Source: Oleispirillum sp963678075 | GTDB taxonomy: Bacteria; Pseudomonadota; Alphaproteobacteria; Rhodospirillales; Rhodospirillaceae | Length of the DNA: 64,000 nucleotides | NCBI GenBank assembly: GCA_963678075.2 | Contig: CAXXPK010000007.1 | Span: forward strand, 310,001-374,000 | Reading direction: 5' to 3' | Shown: one piece after another, positions 1 to 8,067 of the stretch | Numbering within the stretch: position 1 is the first letter of the stretch | How the letters are laid out: every line of letters begins with the position of its first letter | Notes under the pieces: generated by a model | Told to the model about the DNA's origin: nothing | Database searches by the model: none | Seen by the model: only the letters and a program-made list of their open reading frames with translations | Made by a program: the position numbers and the translations under genes

Positions 1-692
1 CCGGAGCGATCGCGCGCAAGGTTCTGAACGCCCTGATCCCCGGCGGCGTAACGATCCGAGGCGCGATGACCGCGATGGGCGGACACGCCATCGACCGTGC
101 CCGCTGGGACTGGGCGGAGGTCGAGGCCAACGACTTTTTCTGCCCCGACGCCGCCAGCGCGACGGACTGGGCGGTGGAACTGGACGCGATCCGCAAACGC
201 GGCTCCTCGATCGGGGCTCTGGTCGAAGTGATAGCCGATGGCGCGCCCCCCGGCCTGGGCGACCCGGTCTATGACAAGCTGGACGCCGACATCGCCAAGG
301 CACTGATGAGCATCAACGCGGTCAAGTCGGTGGAAATCGGCGAAGGCATCGCCGCCGCCACCCTGCACGGCGAGGACAACGCCGATGAAATGGTCCCCGA
401 CGGGGTGGGCGGCGTGCGGTTCCTGTCCAACCACGCGGGCGGCATCCTGGGCGGCATCTCCACCGGCCAACCGATCGTCGCCAGGATCGCGGTGAAGCCC
501 ACCAGCTCGATTCTGATCCCGCGCCGCGGCGTCGATTTGGCGGGCACCGCGGTCGAGGTCTTGACCAAGGGCCGTCACGACCCATGCGTCGGCATCCGCG
601 CGGTGCCGGTGGCCGAGGCGATGCTGGCCGCCACGCTGGCCGATCACCTGCTGCGACATCGCGGCCAATGCGGTGGCTTTTCCGGCGCGTAA
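1..692 (+). CDS. aroC: chorismate synthase, C-terminal part (5' end outside window)
   Basis: Chorismate synthase converts 5-enolpyruvylshikimate-3-phosphate to chorismate, the last step of the shikimate pathway, using reduced FMN. The reading frame is already open at base 3 and runs to a TAA at 690-692, giving about 229 C-terminal residues of a protein usually near 360. Recognisable family segments are the Gly-rich stretch around ARKVLNALIPGG, the segment GGILGGISTGQPIVARIAVKPT, which carries substrate and FMN-binding residues, and the C-terminal GRHDPCVGIRAVPVAEAM. The N-terminal half cannot be judged. The next gene on the same strand starts about 28 bases downstream. Confidence 0.95.
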   Translation, partial: GAIARKVLNALIPGGVTIRGAMTAMGGHAIDRARWDWAEVEANDFFCPDAASATDWAVELDAIRKRGSSIGALVEVIADGAPPGLGDPVYDKLDADIAKALMSINAVKSVEIGEGIAAATLHGEDNADEMVPDGVGGVRFLSNHAGGILGGISTGQPIVARIAVKPTSSILIPRRGVDLAGTAVEVLTKGRHDPCVGIRAVPVAEAMLAATLADHLLRHRGQCGGFSGA

Positions 693-720
693 CCGCCATT
701 CTAGCGCAGGAGTCCCTCAG

Positions 721-1058
721 ATGTTCTTCCGCCGCCCCCCTCGGCCGAGGTCGATGCGCCGACCGCCTGGGCCTGGCTGCAAGCCGGCGAAGCCTGCCTG
801 ATCGACGTGCGCGAACCCGCCGAAGTCGCCGAAATCAAAATCCCCGAGGCCATTTGCCTGCCGATGTCGCACGTCGGCATGGACGAGTACCCGGATTTCG
901 GTGCACAAAAGATCACGGTGATCTGCCACTCCGGTGTCCGCTCGGCGCGCGTCACGGCGGCGCTGACGAAGGGCGGACGGATCGAAGTCTATAATCTCAA
1001 GGGCGGCATCGTTGCCTGGATCAATGCCGGAATGCCGGCGATTTTCGAACGCTGCTGA
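721..1058 (+). CDS. rhodanese-like sulfurtransferase with apparent 1-base deletion near its start
   Basis: A small single-domain rhodanese. It has the family segment CLIDVREPAEVAE and the active-site loop ICHSGVRS, whose Cys would carry the persulfide. The core frame is open from 705 to the TGA at 1056-1058, but its only usable start there is an internal GTG at 807 that would cut off the first strand of the domain. An ATG at 721, preceded by AGGAG at 709-713, lies one frame away. Adding a single C to the C6 run at 735-740 would join them into a protein of about 112 residues beginning MFFRRPPSAEVDAP. I infer that the gene starts at 721 and that the run carries a deletion or a sequencing error. 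Substrate and partner are unknown. Confidence 0.75.
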
Positions 1059-1094
1059 CAGGGCGGAACGCCCCGCCGGGAAAGGAAGCACGGA

Positions 1095-2846
1095 ATGCGC
1101 ACTGTCGTCCGCTGGCTGGTGATTCTTCTGGCATTGATCGGCGCCACGGCCAGCGTGGTCGCGGTCGTCGCGATTCTGGCCGTCCGCTCGGCCGAACCGT
1201 CCAGGGTCACGGTGCATAAGGGCGACTACCTGCTGATCGACTTCGATCGCGGCATCGCCCAACACCCGCCGCTGGATGCCTTCGCCGCCCTGTCGCAGGG
1301 CCGTGCCTACGTGCTCTCGGATCTGGTCACCGCGTTGCGCCGGGGCGCCGCCGACCCCAAGGTGGCGGGCGTCGCCGCCCACCTTGGCTCCGCGCAAATG
1401 TCCCCCGCCACCGCGCAAGAACTCGCCGAAGCGATCGCCGACTTCAAGAAGGTCGGCAAGAAAACCCTGCTTTATTCCGAATCCCTGGACGGAGGAACGG
1501 GCGCGGTGGCTCTGGCCACGGCTTTTCAAGAGGTCTGGCTGCAACCCTCGGGCGTCGTCGGACTGCGCGGCCTTGCCGTGGAAAGTCCCTTCCTGCGCAA
1601 GGGACTGGCGGATTACGGCATCCACGCCGAGATCGTTCAACGCTACGAATACAAAAGCGCGATGGACTTCCTGACCCGCGACGAGATGTCGCCGCCGGTG
1701 CGCGAGAACCTGCAAGGACTGATCGACGACATCGCCGCCTCCCTCAACCAGACCATCGCCAGGGCGCGCGGTATCGATGTCGCGACGGTCCGCGACCTCG
1801 CCCGCCTTGGCCCATTGCTGGCGACCGAGGCGAAGGCGTCCAAGTTGGTCGATCGGCTGGGGTATCGCGGCGCGTTCCAGGAAACCGTCGCGTCGGCCTT
1901 TCCGGGCAAGGGCATCGCGGCGGAAGCCTATGCCGCCACCATCGAGACCCCGAACACGCCGACTAAGATCGCCCTGGTCCAGGCCGTCGGCCAGATCGTC
2001 GCCGGGGAAACCGACGACTGCCCGATGTCGGACCACGCCACCGTCGGCGCCGTCACCGTCGCCCGTGCCCTGCGCGAGGCCGCGCGGACCAAGGGCGTGC
2101 GCGCCACCATCCTGCGCCTGAACAGCCCCGGCGGCGACTATGCCGCCTCGGACACCATCCGTCAGGCGGTCGGCGCCGCACGGCAATCCGGCGTTCCGGT
2201 GATCGTTTCGATGGGCGACGTCGCCGCCTCCGGCGGGTACTTCATCGCTTCGGCGGCGGAGACCATCATCGCCGAGGACACCACCATCACCGGCTCGATC
2301 GGCGTCATCGCCGGAAAGATCGTGCTGGAGGATGCCTGGGCGAAGCTGGGGGTGCGCTGGCACACCCTGAAGACCGGGGAAACCGCTGCCATGTGGTCGC
2401 CGAATCGGGGATTCTCGGCGGCCCAACGCTCCCGCCTGGAAGCCATCGTCGATGCCGCCTACGCCGACTTCTCGGCCAAGGTCGGAACCGCTCGCAAGCT
2501 TTCGCCCGAGGCGGTGGACAAGGTGGCGCGCGGACGCGTCTTCAGCGGACGCGTCGCCAAGGAATTGGGACTGGTGGACGATACCGGCGGCCTCATCAAG
2601 GCGATTGCCTACGCCAAGCGCGCGGCGGGGGTCCCCGCCGACCAGATCGCGGCGATCGTCGCCTTCCCGAAGCCGAAGACGATGTCCGAGACCCTGCTTG
2701 GCTTGTTCTCCGGCGACGGCGAAAACGCCATCGCGCAACTGAGCGCCCAGGCACCGCTGCCCGAACCGATCGCCTCCTTGCAGGCCTGGATGCGCCTGGA
2801 CCTGGAACGCGGCGCGGCCATCCTGCCGCCGATCACACTCCGCTAA
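1095..2846 (+). CDS. sppA: signal peptide peptidase SppA, 67 kDa type
   Basis: A membrane-bound serine protease that degrades cleaved signal peptides in the inner membrane. The 583-residue length fits the long, duplicated (SppA67K) form. One N-terminal membrane segment spans about residues 5-30. Lys187 in YEYKSAMDF is the expected general base in the N-terminal half, and Ser379 in GDVAASGGYF is the expected nucleophile in the C-terminal half, giving the Ser/Lys dyad of the family. The segment TGSIGVIAGK is also typical. The gene starts at ATG 1095 after GGAAAGGAAG. Its stop overlaps the 3' end of the convergent tlyA gene by 4 bases. Confidence 0.92.
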   Translation: MRTVVRWLVILLALIGATASVVAVVAILAVRSAEPSRVTVHKGDYLLIDFDRGIAQHPPLDAFAALSQGRAYVLSDLVTALRRGAADPKVAGVAAHLGSAQMSPATAQELAEAIADFKKVGKKTLLYSESLDGGTGAVALATAFQEVWLQPSGVVGLRGLAVESPFLRKGLADYGIHAEIVQRYEYKSAMDFLTRDEMSPPVRENLQGLIDDIAASLNQTIARARGIDVATVRDLARLGPLLATEAKASKLVDRLGYRGAFQETVASAFPGKGIAAEAYAATIETPNTPTKIALVQAVGQIVAGETDDCPMSDHATVGAVTVARALREAARTKGVRATILRLNSPGGDYAASDTIRQAVGAARQSGVPVIVSMGDVAASGGYFIASAAETIIAEDTTITGSIGVIAGKIVLEDAWAKLGVRWHTLKTGETAAMWSPNRGFSAAQRSRLEAIVDAAYADFSAKVGTARKLSPEAVDKVARGRVFSGRVAKELGLVDDTGGLIKAIAYAKRAAGVPADQIAAIVAFPKPKTMSETLLGLFSGDGENAIAQLSAQAPLPEPIASLQAWMRLDLERGAAILPPITLR

Positions 2847-3565
2847 CGGCGGGCGCCGATCAGGAACTCGACATTGCCCTCCGGCCCCAGGATCGGGCTT
2901 TCGACGATGCCGTCCACCGTCCACCCCTGAACGGCGAACCATGCGGAAACCTCGTCACGGACGCGGGCGCGGGCGGTTTCGTCCTTGACCACGCCGCCCT
3001 TGCCCACCGCCCCCGGCCCGACCTGGAACTGCGGTTTGATCAATGCGATAGCCCAAGCGCCGGGCGCCGCCAGCGGCGCCGCCAGAACCGTCTGCAAGAA
3101 AATGAAACTGGCATCGCAGACCACCGCGCCCACCGCCTCGGGGATCTCCGCCGCCGACAGATGCCGGGCGTTCCCCCCCTCCATCGCGATCACCCGCGGA
3201 TCGGCCCGCAGTTCCGCCACGAGTTGATCATGGCCGACATCCACTGCGTAAATCCGCGCCGCCCCGGCCTGCCGCAACACATCGGTGAAACCGCCGGTCG
3301 AGGCTCCGACATCCAGGCAGACCCGCCCCGCCGCCTCGTATCCGAAATGCGCCAACCCATGCGCCAGCTTCAACCCGCCGCGCGACACCCAGGGCAGCGG
3401 CTCGCCCCGAACCTCCAGAACGTCCGCCGCGCCGATTCCGCGCGAAGCCTTGTCAACGACCGTGCCGTTGACGAAAACCGCCGCCGCCTCGATCAGCATG
3501 CGCGCCCGCGCCCGGCTGGCCGCCGCCCCCCGCGCCACCAACGCCTGATCCGCCCGTTCGCTCAC
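2843..3565 (-). CDS. tlyA: TlyA family rRNA (cytidine-2'-O)-methyltransferase
   Basis: TlyA proteins 2'-O-methylate cytidines in 16S and/or 23S rRNA; they are often misnamed hemolysins. The predicted protein of 240 residues starts at a GTG at 3565 (SERADQALVARG). It has an S4 RNA-binding domain over roughly residues 1-60, then an FtsJ/RrmJ-like Rossmann methyltransferase with the SAM-binding motif CLDVGASTGGFTDVL. The open frame continues upstream to 3667, but that extension runs into the palindromic repeat and is not family-like, so the GTG start is preferred. This is the last gene of the xseB-ispA-dxs-tlyA run, an association common in proteobacteria. A REPIN-like repeat separates it from dxs. 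Confidence 0.88.
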   Translation of the reverse strand: MSERADQALVARGAAASRARARMLIEAAAVFVNGTVVDKASRGIGAADVLEVRGEPLPWVSRGGLKLAHGLAHFGYEAAGRVCLDVGASTGGFTDVLRQAGAARIYAVDVGHDQLVAELRADPRVIAMEGGNARHLSAAEIPEAVGAVVCDASFIFLQTVLAAPLAAPGAWAIALIKPQFQVGPGAVGKGGVVKDETARARVRDEVSAWFAVQGWTVDGIVESPILGPEGNVEFLIGARR

Positions 3566-3590
3566 GATGGAATACCCCGAATAAAACGAG

Positions 3591-3757
3591 GCCAGGGCTC
3601 CGCCCCGGACCCGGCAAGGACCTAAGGCCCTTGCATCCCACGACTTGTTTTCGCCGCAAAGCGGCAATCACCCATCACGCCACGCGAAGGTCGCTCGCCG
3701 CCAACGCGGCATAAAACAAACGGATTGGGAGGCGCGGAGGGACCGAGTCCCTCCGCA
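3591..3757. repeat. REPIN-like inverted pair of palindromic repeats (tlyA-dxs intergenic)
   Basis: The intergenic stretch holds two hairpins in opposite orientation. The left unit has its stem at 3614-3634 (core GGACCTAAGGCCC, tail ATCCCA), preceded by a GGGCTCCGCCCCGG palindrome at about 3595-3609. The right unit has its stem at 3734-3756 (core GGGACCGAGTCCC). Read on the minus strand, the right unit has the same kind of tail (GCGCCTCCC). Between them, at 3650-3670, is a small GCCGC-AAA-GCGGC hairpin that also occurs in the two other paired elements, at 43.4 and 44.5 kb. The element is noncoding. Confidence 0.75.
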
Positions 3758-3766
3758 ACGTTTTTC

Positions 3767-5674
3767 CTACCGCCCCAAGGCGGCGCGGGCCGCCGCCGCG
3801 ATGCCGGTGGCGTCAAGGCCCGCGTCCTTGACCTGTCCGGCCTGGGTATCCTGTTCGAAATAGGCATCGGGCATGTGCAGAGCGCGGACCTTCAGCCCCG
3901 CGTCAAACCCACCGGAATTGGCCAAATGATCCAGCACCAGCGCACCGAATCCACCGACCGATCCCTCCTCGACCGTGACCAGCGCGGCATGACGCCGAGC
4001 CAGACCGTCGATCAGGGCGACATCCAGCGGCTTGGCGAAGCGCGCATCGGCAACAGTGACGGAGAAGCCTTCCGCCGCCAGCATATCGGCGGCATTCAGC
4101 GCATCGCCCAGACGGGGACCAAGGCTCAGAATCGCGACATCGTCGCCCTCGCGCAGGATGCGCCCGCGACCGACCTCAAGAATTTCCGGTTCGTCCGGCA
4201 CCGGCTCGCCCCGGCCGCAACCGCGCGGGAAGCGAATCGCCGTGGGGCCGGAATCGTGGACGGCGGCGGTCGCCACCATGGCGGCAAGCTCCGCCTCGTC
4301 TGCGGGGGCCATCACCACCATGTTCGGCAGACAACACAGGAACGCCAGATCGTAAGCCCCCTGATGGGTGGCGCCATCGGCGCCGACGAACCCGGCGCGA
4401 TCGACGATCAGACGCACCGGCAGGTTCTGCAAAGCCACGTCGTGCGCCACCTGATCGAAGGCGCGTTGCAAAAAGGTGGAATAGATCGCGACGAAGGGGC
4501 GCAACCCTTCCGCTGCCATGCCAGCGGCGAAGGTCACCGCATGCTGTTCGGCGATGCCGACGTCGAACATCCGCCCCGGATACGCCCGGGCGAAGGCCTC
4601 CAGGCCGGTCCCCGCGGGCATCGCGGCGGTTACCGCGACGATCTTGGGGTCGGCAACGGCGGAGCGGAGCAGGGCGGAAGAAAAGACCTCGGTAAAGGAC
4701 GGGCCATTGCCCTTGGACGCCTGTTGCGCACCGGTTTCGACGTCGAAGCAAGAAACACCGTGATACTTATCGGCGGCGCGTTCGGCGGGGCCATAGCCGC
4801 GCCCTTTTTGCGTCACCACGTGCACCAGGACCGGGCGGCTGGCCTTGGCATCACGGACGTTGCGCAAAACCGGCACCAGATGGTCCGGGCGGTGCCCATC
4901 CACCGGCCCGACGTAGTGGAAGCCCATTTCCTCGAACAGGGTACCGCCGGTGACCAGGCCGCGCGCGTATTCCTCGGCCTTACGGGCGGCACGCTCGACG
5001 GCGGCGGGAAACAGCGAGGCGACATCCTTGATCGCGCTGCGAATCGCGTGATACGACTGCGACGATAGCAGCCGCGACAGATAGGCGCTCATCGCGCCGA
5101 CCGGCGGCGCGATCGACATGTCGTTGTCGTTCAGAATCACGATCAAACGCGAATTCATCGAACCAGCGTTGTTCAGCGCCTCGAACGCCATGCCCGCGCT
5201 CATCGCGCCATCGCCGATGACGCAAACGACGGCGCGTTCCGTCTGTTGCAGGTCGCGCGCCACCGCCATCCCCAGACCGGCCGAGACCGAGGTCGAGCTG
5301 TGCCCCGCGCCGAATGGATCGAAGGGCGATTCCTCGCGCTTGGTGAAGCCCGACAGACCATCCTTTTGCCGGATTCGATGCATCCGGTCGCGGCGGCCGG
5401 TCAGAATCTTGTGCGGATAGCACTGGTGACCGACGTCCCAGATCAGGCGATCGTTGGGGGTATCGAAGACATAGTGCAACGCCACCGTCAGTTCGACGAC
5501 ACCCAGCCCCGCTCCCAGATGACCGCCGGTGGTGGACACCGCCTCGATCATCGCGACGCGCACGTCCTCGGCCAACTCCGACAGACGATCCTCCGGCAAC
5601 GCGCGCAGGGCCGTGACATCGGTCACGCCGTCAAGAATCGGGGTCCGCCGGGCGGGTTCCTTCCCCTTCGTCAC
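3767..5674 (-). CDS. dxs: 1-deoxy-D-xylulose-5-phosphate synthase
   Basis: A cytosolic thiamine-diphosphate enzyme that condenses pyruvate and glyceraldehyde-3-phosphate, the first step of the non-mevalonate isoprenoid pathway. The 635 residues match the family length. The N-terminal half has GHQCYPHKILTGRRD and the ThDP-binding GDGAMSAGMAFEALNNAG; the central transketolase-like domain has DRAGFVGADGATHQG; the C-terminal transketolase domain follows. The start is a GTG at 5674. It lies 27 bases downstream of ispA on the same strand, so this enzyme and the prenyl synthase are probably cotranscribed. Confidence 0.97.
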   Translation of the reverse strand: MTKGKEPARRTPILDGVTDVTALRALPEDRLSELAEDVRVAMIEAVSTTGGHLGAGLGVVELTVALHYVFDTPNDRLIWDVGHQCYPHKILTGRRDRMHRIRQKDGLSGFTKREESPFDPFGAGHSSTSVSAGLGMAVARDLQQTERAVVCVIGDGAMSAGMAFEALNNAGSMNSRLIVILNDNDMSIAPPVGAMSAYLSRLLSSQSYHAIRSAIKDVASLFPAAVERAARKAEEYARGLVTGGTLFEEMGFHYVGPVDGHRPDHLVPVLRNVRDAKASRPVLVHVVTQKGRGYGPAERAADKYHGVSCFDVETGAQQASKGNGPSFTEVFSSALLRSAVADPKIVAVTAAMPAGTGLEAFARAYPGRMFDVGIAEQHAVTFAAGMAAEGLRPFVAIYSTFLQRAFDQVAHDVALQNLPVRLIVDRAGFVGADGATHQGAYDLAFLCCLPNMVVMAPADEAELAAMVATAAVHDSGPTAIRFPRGCGRGEPVPDEPEILEVGRGRILREGDDVAILSLGPRLGDALNAADMLAAEGFSVTVADARFAKPLDVALIDGLARRHAALVTVEEGSVGGFGALVLDHLANSGGFDAGLKVRALHMPDAYFEQDTQAGQVKDAGLDATGIAAAARAALGR

Positions 5675-5701
5675 GCCATGTTCTCCCCTCGTCGGACGCC
5701 G

Positions 5702-6607
5702 TCAGCGACGGCGATCCACCACGTAACGCGCCGCCGCTTCCAGCAGGACGGCGCGCCCTTCGAACGCGTCCAGATGCCGGATCGCCTGTTCGACCAGAAA
5801 CCGTGCCTGATCGCGGGCACGTTCGACGCCCAGGATCGTGACGAAGCTGGCCTTGCCGCGTTCCGCATCCTTGGCGGTCGCCTTGCCGACGTCCGCCACC
5901 GAACCTTCGACATCCAACAGATCGTCGGCGATCTGGAAGGCCAACCCGACATCGTGGGCGTAAGCCACCAGGGCCTGCCGCGAACGCAACGCGGCACGCC
6001 CCAAAATCGCCCCGCATTCGCAGGAAAACGCAATCAGGCAGCCGGTTTTCATACGCTGCAAGCGGGTAATCGCGGGCATGTCGAGATCCCGATGCTCGGC
6101 CAGCAGGTCCAGCATCTGGCCACCGACCATGCCGTGCGCGCCAGAGGCTTCGGCCAACCGCGCCACCAGTTCGCAGCGCACCGCCGGATCGGCATGCCCC
6201 TCGGGGTCGGCCATCGCGCCCAAGGCGGCGGTCAGCAGCGCGTCGCCCGCCAAAACCGCCGTCGCCTCGTCGAAACGACGGTGCACGGTGGGCTGGCCTC
6301 GACGCAGATCGTCGTCGTCCATCGCCGGCAAGTCGTCGTGCACCAGGGAATAGCAGTGCAGCATCTCGATCGCCGCCGCCGCCCGCAGCGCGGATCGGGA
6401 ATCGACATGGAACAACGCCGCCGTCTGCACCGCGAAGAACGGGCGCATCCGCTTGCCGCCGTTCAGGCAGGCATAACGCATCGCCTCGACCACCCGATCC
6501 TCGGGCATGCCGGACAACGGCATGATCCGGTCAAGTTCGGCCTCGACGCGTTCGGCCACGTCCGCCAGAGCCTCGCGGAACGCGGTTCCGCCATCGGGAT
6601 TGGACAC
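5702..6607 (-). CDS. ispA: polyprenyl (farnesyl/geranyl) diphosphate synthase
   Basis: A chain-elongating prenyltransferase making C10-C15 allylic diphosphates from IPP and DMAPP, precursors of undecaprenyl carrier lipid and other terpenoids. I use a GTG start at 6607 (MSNPDGGTAF, 301 residues), because AGGGGA lies 5-10 bases upstream and overlaps the xseB stop; the longer frame to 6667 runs into xseB. The first aspartate-rich motif is DDLPAMDDDD and the second is QIADDLLDVEG, which bind the Mg-diphosphates. Position and sequence fit the proteobacterial IspA group. The exact chain length of the product cannot be read from the sequence. Confidence 0.93.
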   Translation of the reverse strand: MSNPDGGTAFREALADVAERVEAELDRIMPLSGMPEDRVVEAMRYACLNGGKRMRPFFAVQTAALFHVDSRSALRAAAAIEMLHCYSLVHDDLPAMDDDDLRRGQPTVHRRFDEATAVLAGDALLTAALGAMADPEGHADPAVRCELVARLAEASGAHGMVGGQMLDLLAEHRDLDMPAITRLQRMKTGCLIAFSCECGAILGRAALRSRQALVAYAHDVGLAFQIADDLLDVEGSVADVGKATAKDAERGKASFVTILGVERARDQARFLVEQAIRHLDAFEGRAVLLEAAARYVVDRRR

Positions 6608-6617
6608 GCCGCTTCCC

Positions 6618-6884
6618 CTATTCCATATCCGGCAACGGCGCGAGACCGAGCGCCCCATCGGGACCACGGGTGATCTGATCGACCCGTTCCCGCGCCTCGG
6701 CCAGCTTCTTTTCGCAATGCCGCCTCAACTGGACGCCGCGTTCGAAGGCGCCGACCGCCGCATCCAGCTCGACCTCGCCGGTTTCCAGGCGGCGAACGAT
6801 CGCCTCCAGACCGGCCATCGCCTCTTCGAAGCTCATCCCCGCGATCTCGGCGGGCCCATCGGAAACCGCTGGCTGCTCGGCCAT
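6618..6884 (-). CDS. xseB: exodeoxyribonuclease VII small subunit
   Basis: XseB is the small subunit of exonuclease VII, which degrades single-stranded DNA in both directions together with XseA. The 88-residue protein has the characteristic two-helix segment SFEEAMAGLEAIVRRLETGE followed by AFERGVQLRRHCEKKLAEA. It is the first gene of the xseB-ispA-dxs order found in many proteobacteria; xseA is not in this window. The start is ATG 6884, and a 214-base divergent region separates it from the efflux adaptor gene. Confidence 0.93.
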   Translation of the reverse strand: MAEQPAVSDGPAEIAGMSFEEAMAGLEAIVRRLETGEVELDAAVGAFERGVQLRRHCEKKLAEARERVDQITRGPDGALGLAPLPDME

Positions 6885-7029
6885 GAGTGTTCTCTCGTTC
6901 CGGGTTGCGGCAAAAACGGCACGGGCGGCGCGCGCCGCCCGAAACCAAGTCCGGTACTTTACGCCGACGTCCCCGGTTCGACAACCGCCGATGCGCCGCG
7001 CGCCCAGGCTTCACCGAAGCAAAACCCCT

Positions 7030-7058
7030 TTGGTTTTTTCATTTGGTTACACTATAAC
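7030..7058 (+). promoter_or_regulatory. predicted sigma70-type promoter of the RND efflux operon
   Basis: In the divergent xseB/adaptor region, TTGGTT at 7030-7035 and TATAAC at 7053-7058 are separated by exactly 17 bases in a locally AT-rich stretch. The elements sit about 40 bases upstream of the adaptor ATG at 7099. I saw no clear operator palindrome overlapping them. Confidence 0.55.
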
Positions 7059-7098
7059 ACAATGCCTATTTCTCCTCACCGCTCAGAGCCCCTCAGCC

Positions 7099-8067
7099 AT
7101 GCCGCTTCTTCGCCTGTTCTGCCTGCTGCTGTGTCTGACCGCCGCGCCGTCCGCCAACGCCGAAGCTCCCCCCTCCGCCAAGAGGGCGGCGGTGCAGGTC
7201 ATGGTCGATCCGGTCCGCCACGTGGTGTCCGAGGAAACCGTCCCCATTCTCGGGCGCATCATCGCCCTGCGCGAAGGCCCCATCGCCATCGAAGTGGCGG
7301 GCGTGGTCACGGCGATCCACGCCGAGGTCGGAGACCGGGTGAGACGGAACGCACCATTGATGGAAATCGACCCGGTGCCGCTGCGCCTGAAAGCCGATGT
7401 CGCCCGCGCCGAGGCCGCCGCCGAGGCGGCGGACGCCACCCGAAGGGTCGCGATGGCCAATCGCAAGTTGGCCGAGCGCGACCTTGCAAAGGCGATCCTT
7501 TCCGCCCCCTATGACGGCGTCGTCGCCGAACGACGGATCAGCGTCGGCGCCTACGTCGCGAAGGGAGACTCTCCCTTCGCGTTGATCAACGACCACGACA
7601 TCGAGATCGAGGCGGATGTCCCGGCGGATCTGATGCCTCATGGATCTCCGTCCGGTCGGGTCGTCGATATCGCGATCAGCTACACCCACACCGTCAAGGG
7701 AACCGTCCGCGCCGTCCTGCCCCGCGAGAACCCCCGCACCCGCACCCGCCTGGTGCGCATCGTCCTTGCCGACGAACCGCGATCCGGCACGCTTGCCGTC
7801 AACCGCACGATCAAGATCGCTTTTCCCTCCGGGCGACGCCAGGGGGTCTTGTCGGTTGCCAAGGACGCGGTGATCCGGCGCGATGGCCTGACCCAGGTGA
7901 TGATCGCCACGCCCGATGGCGCGGCGGCCCGTACCGTCAGCCTGGGGCTTCCCCTGGGCCCCCGCTTCACGGTGATCGAAGGACTGAACGAAGGCGATCT
8001 GGCGGTGGTGCGCGGCAACGAACGCCTTACCCCGGGGACGCCCTTGAAATACCGGGACCCGCGCTGA
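7099..8067 (+). CDS. RND efflux periplasmic adaptor (membrane fusion protein)
   Basis: The 322-residue protein begins with a signal peptide (MPLLRLFCLLLCLTAAPSANA). The body has the barrel-sandwich/lipoyl half-motif GVVTAIHAEVGDRVRRNAPLMEIDP, a short alpha-hairpin, the returning half ILSAPYDGVVAERRISVGAYVAKGD, then beta-barrel and membrane-proximal domains, as in HlyD/AcrA-type adaptors. It would link the inner-membrane RND pump to an outer-membrane channel, which is not encoded here. The start at 7099 is chosen because it gives a clean signal peptide; the frame is open further upstream. The stop codon overlaps the permease ATG (ATGA), implying translational coupling. The substrate is unknown. 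Confidence 0.85.
   Translation: MPLLRLFCLLLCLTAAPSANAEAPPSAKRAAVQVMVDPVRHVVSEETVPILGRIIALREGPIAIEVAGVVTAIHAEVGDRVRRNAPLMEIDPVPLRLKADVARAEAAAEAADATRRVAMANRKLAERDLAKAILSAPYDGVVAERRISVGAYVAKGDSPFALINDHDIEIEADVPADLMPHGSPSGRVVDIAISYTHTVKGTVRAVLPRENPRTRTRLVRIVLADEPRSGTLAVNRTIKIAFPSGRRQGVLSVAKDAVIRRDGLTQVMIATPDGAAARTVSLGLPLGPRFTVIEGLNEGDLAVVRGNERLTPGTPLKYRDPR

Noticed and set aside
717..2942. 741-residue open frame on the minus strand opposite sppA
   Set aside because: Arg/Gly/Asp-rich translation without domains, fully antisense to sppA; a by-product of high GC third positions.
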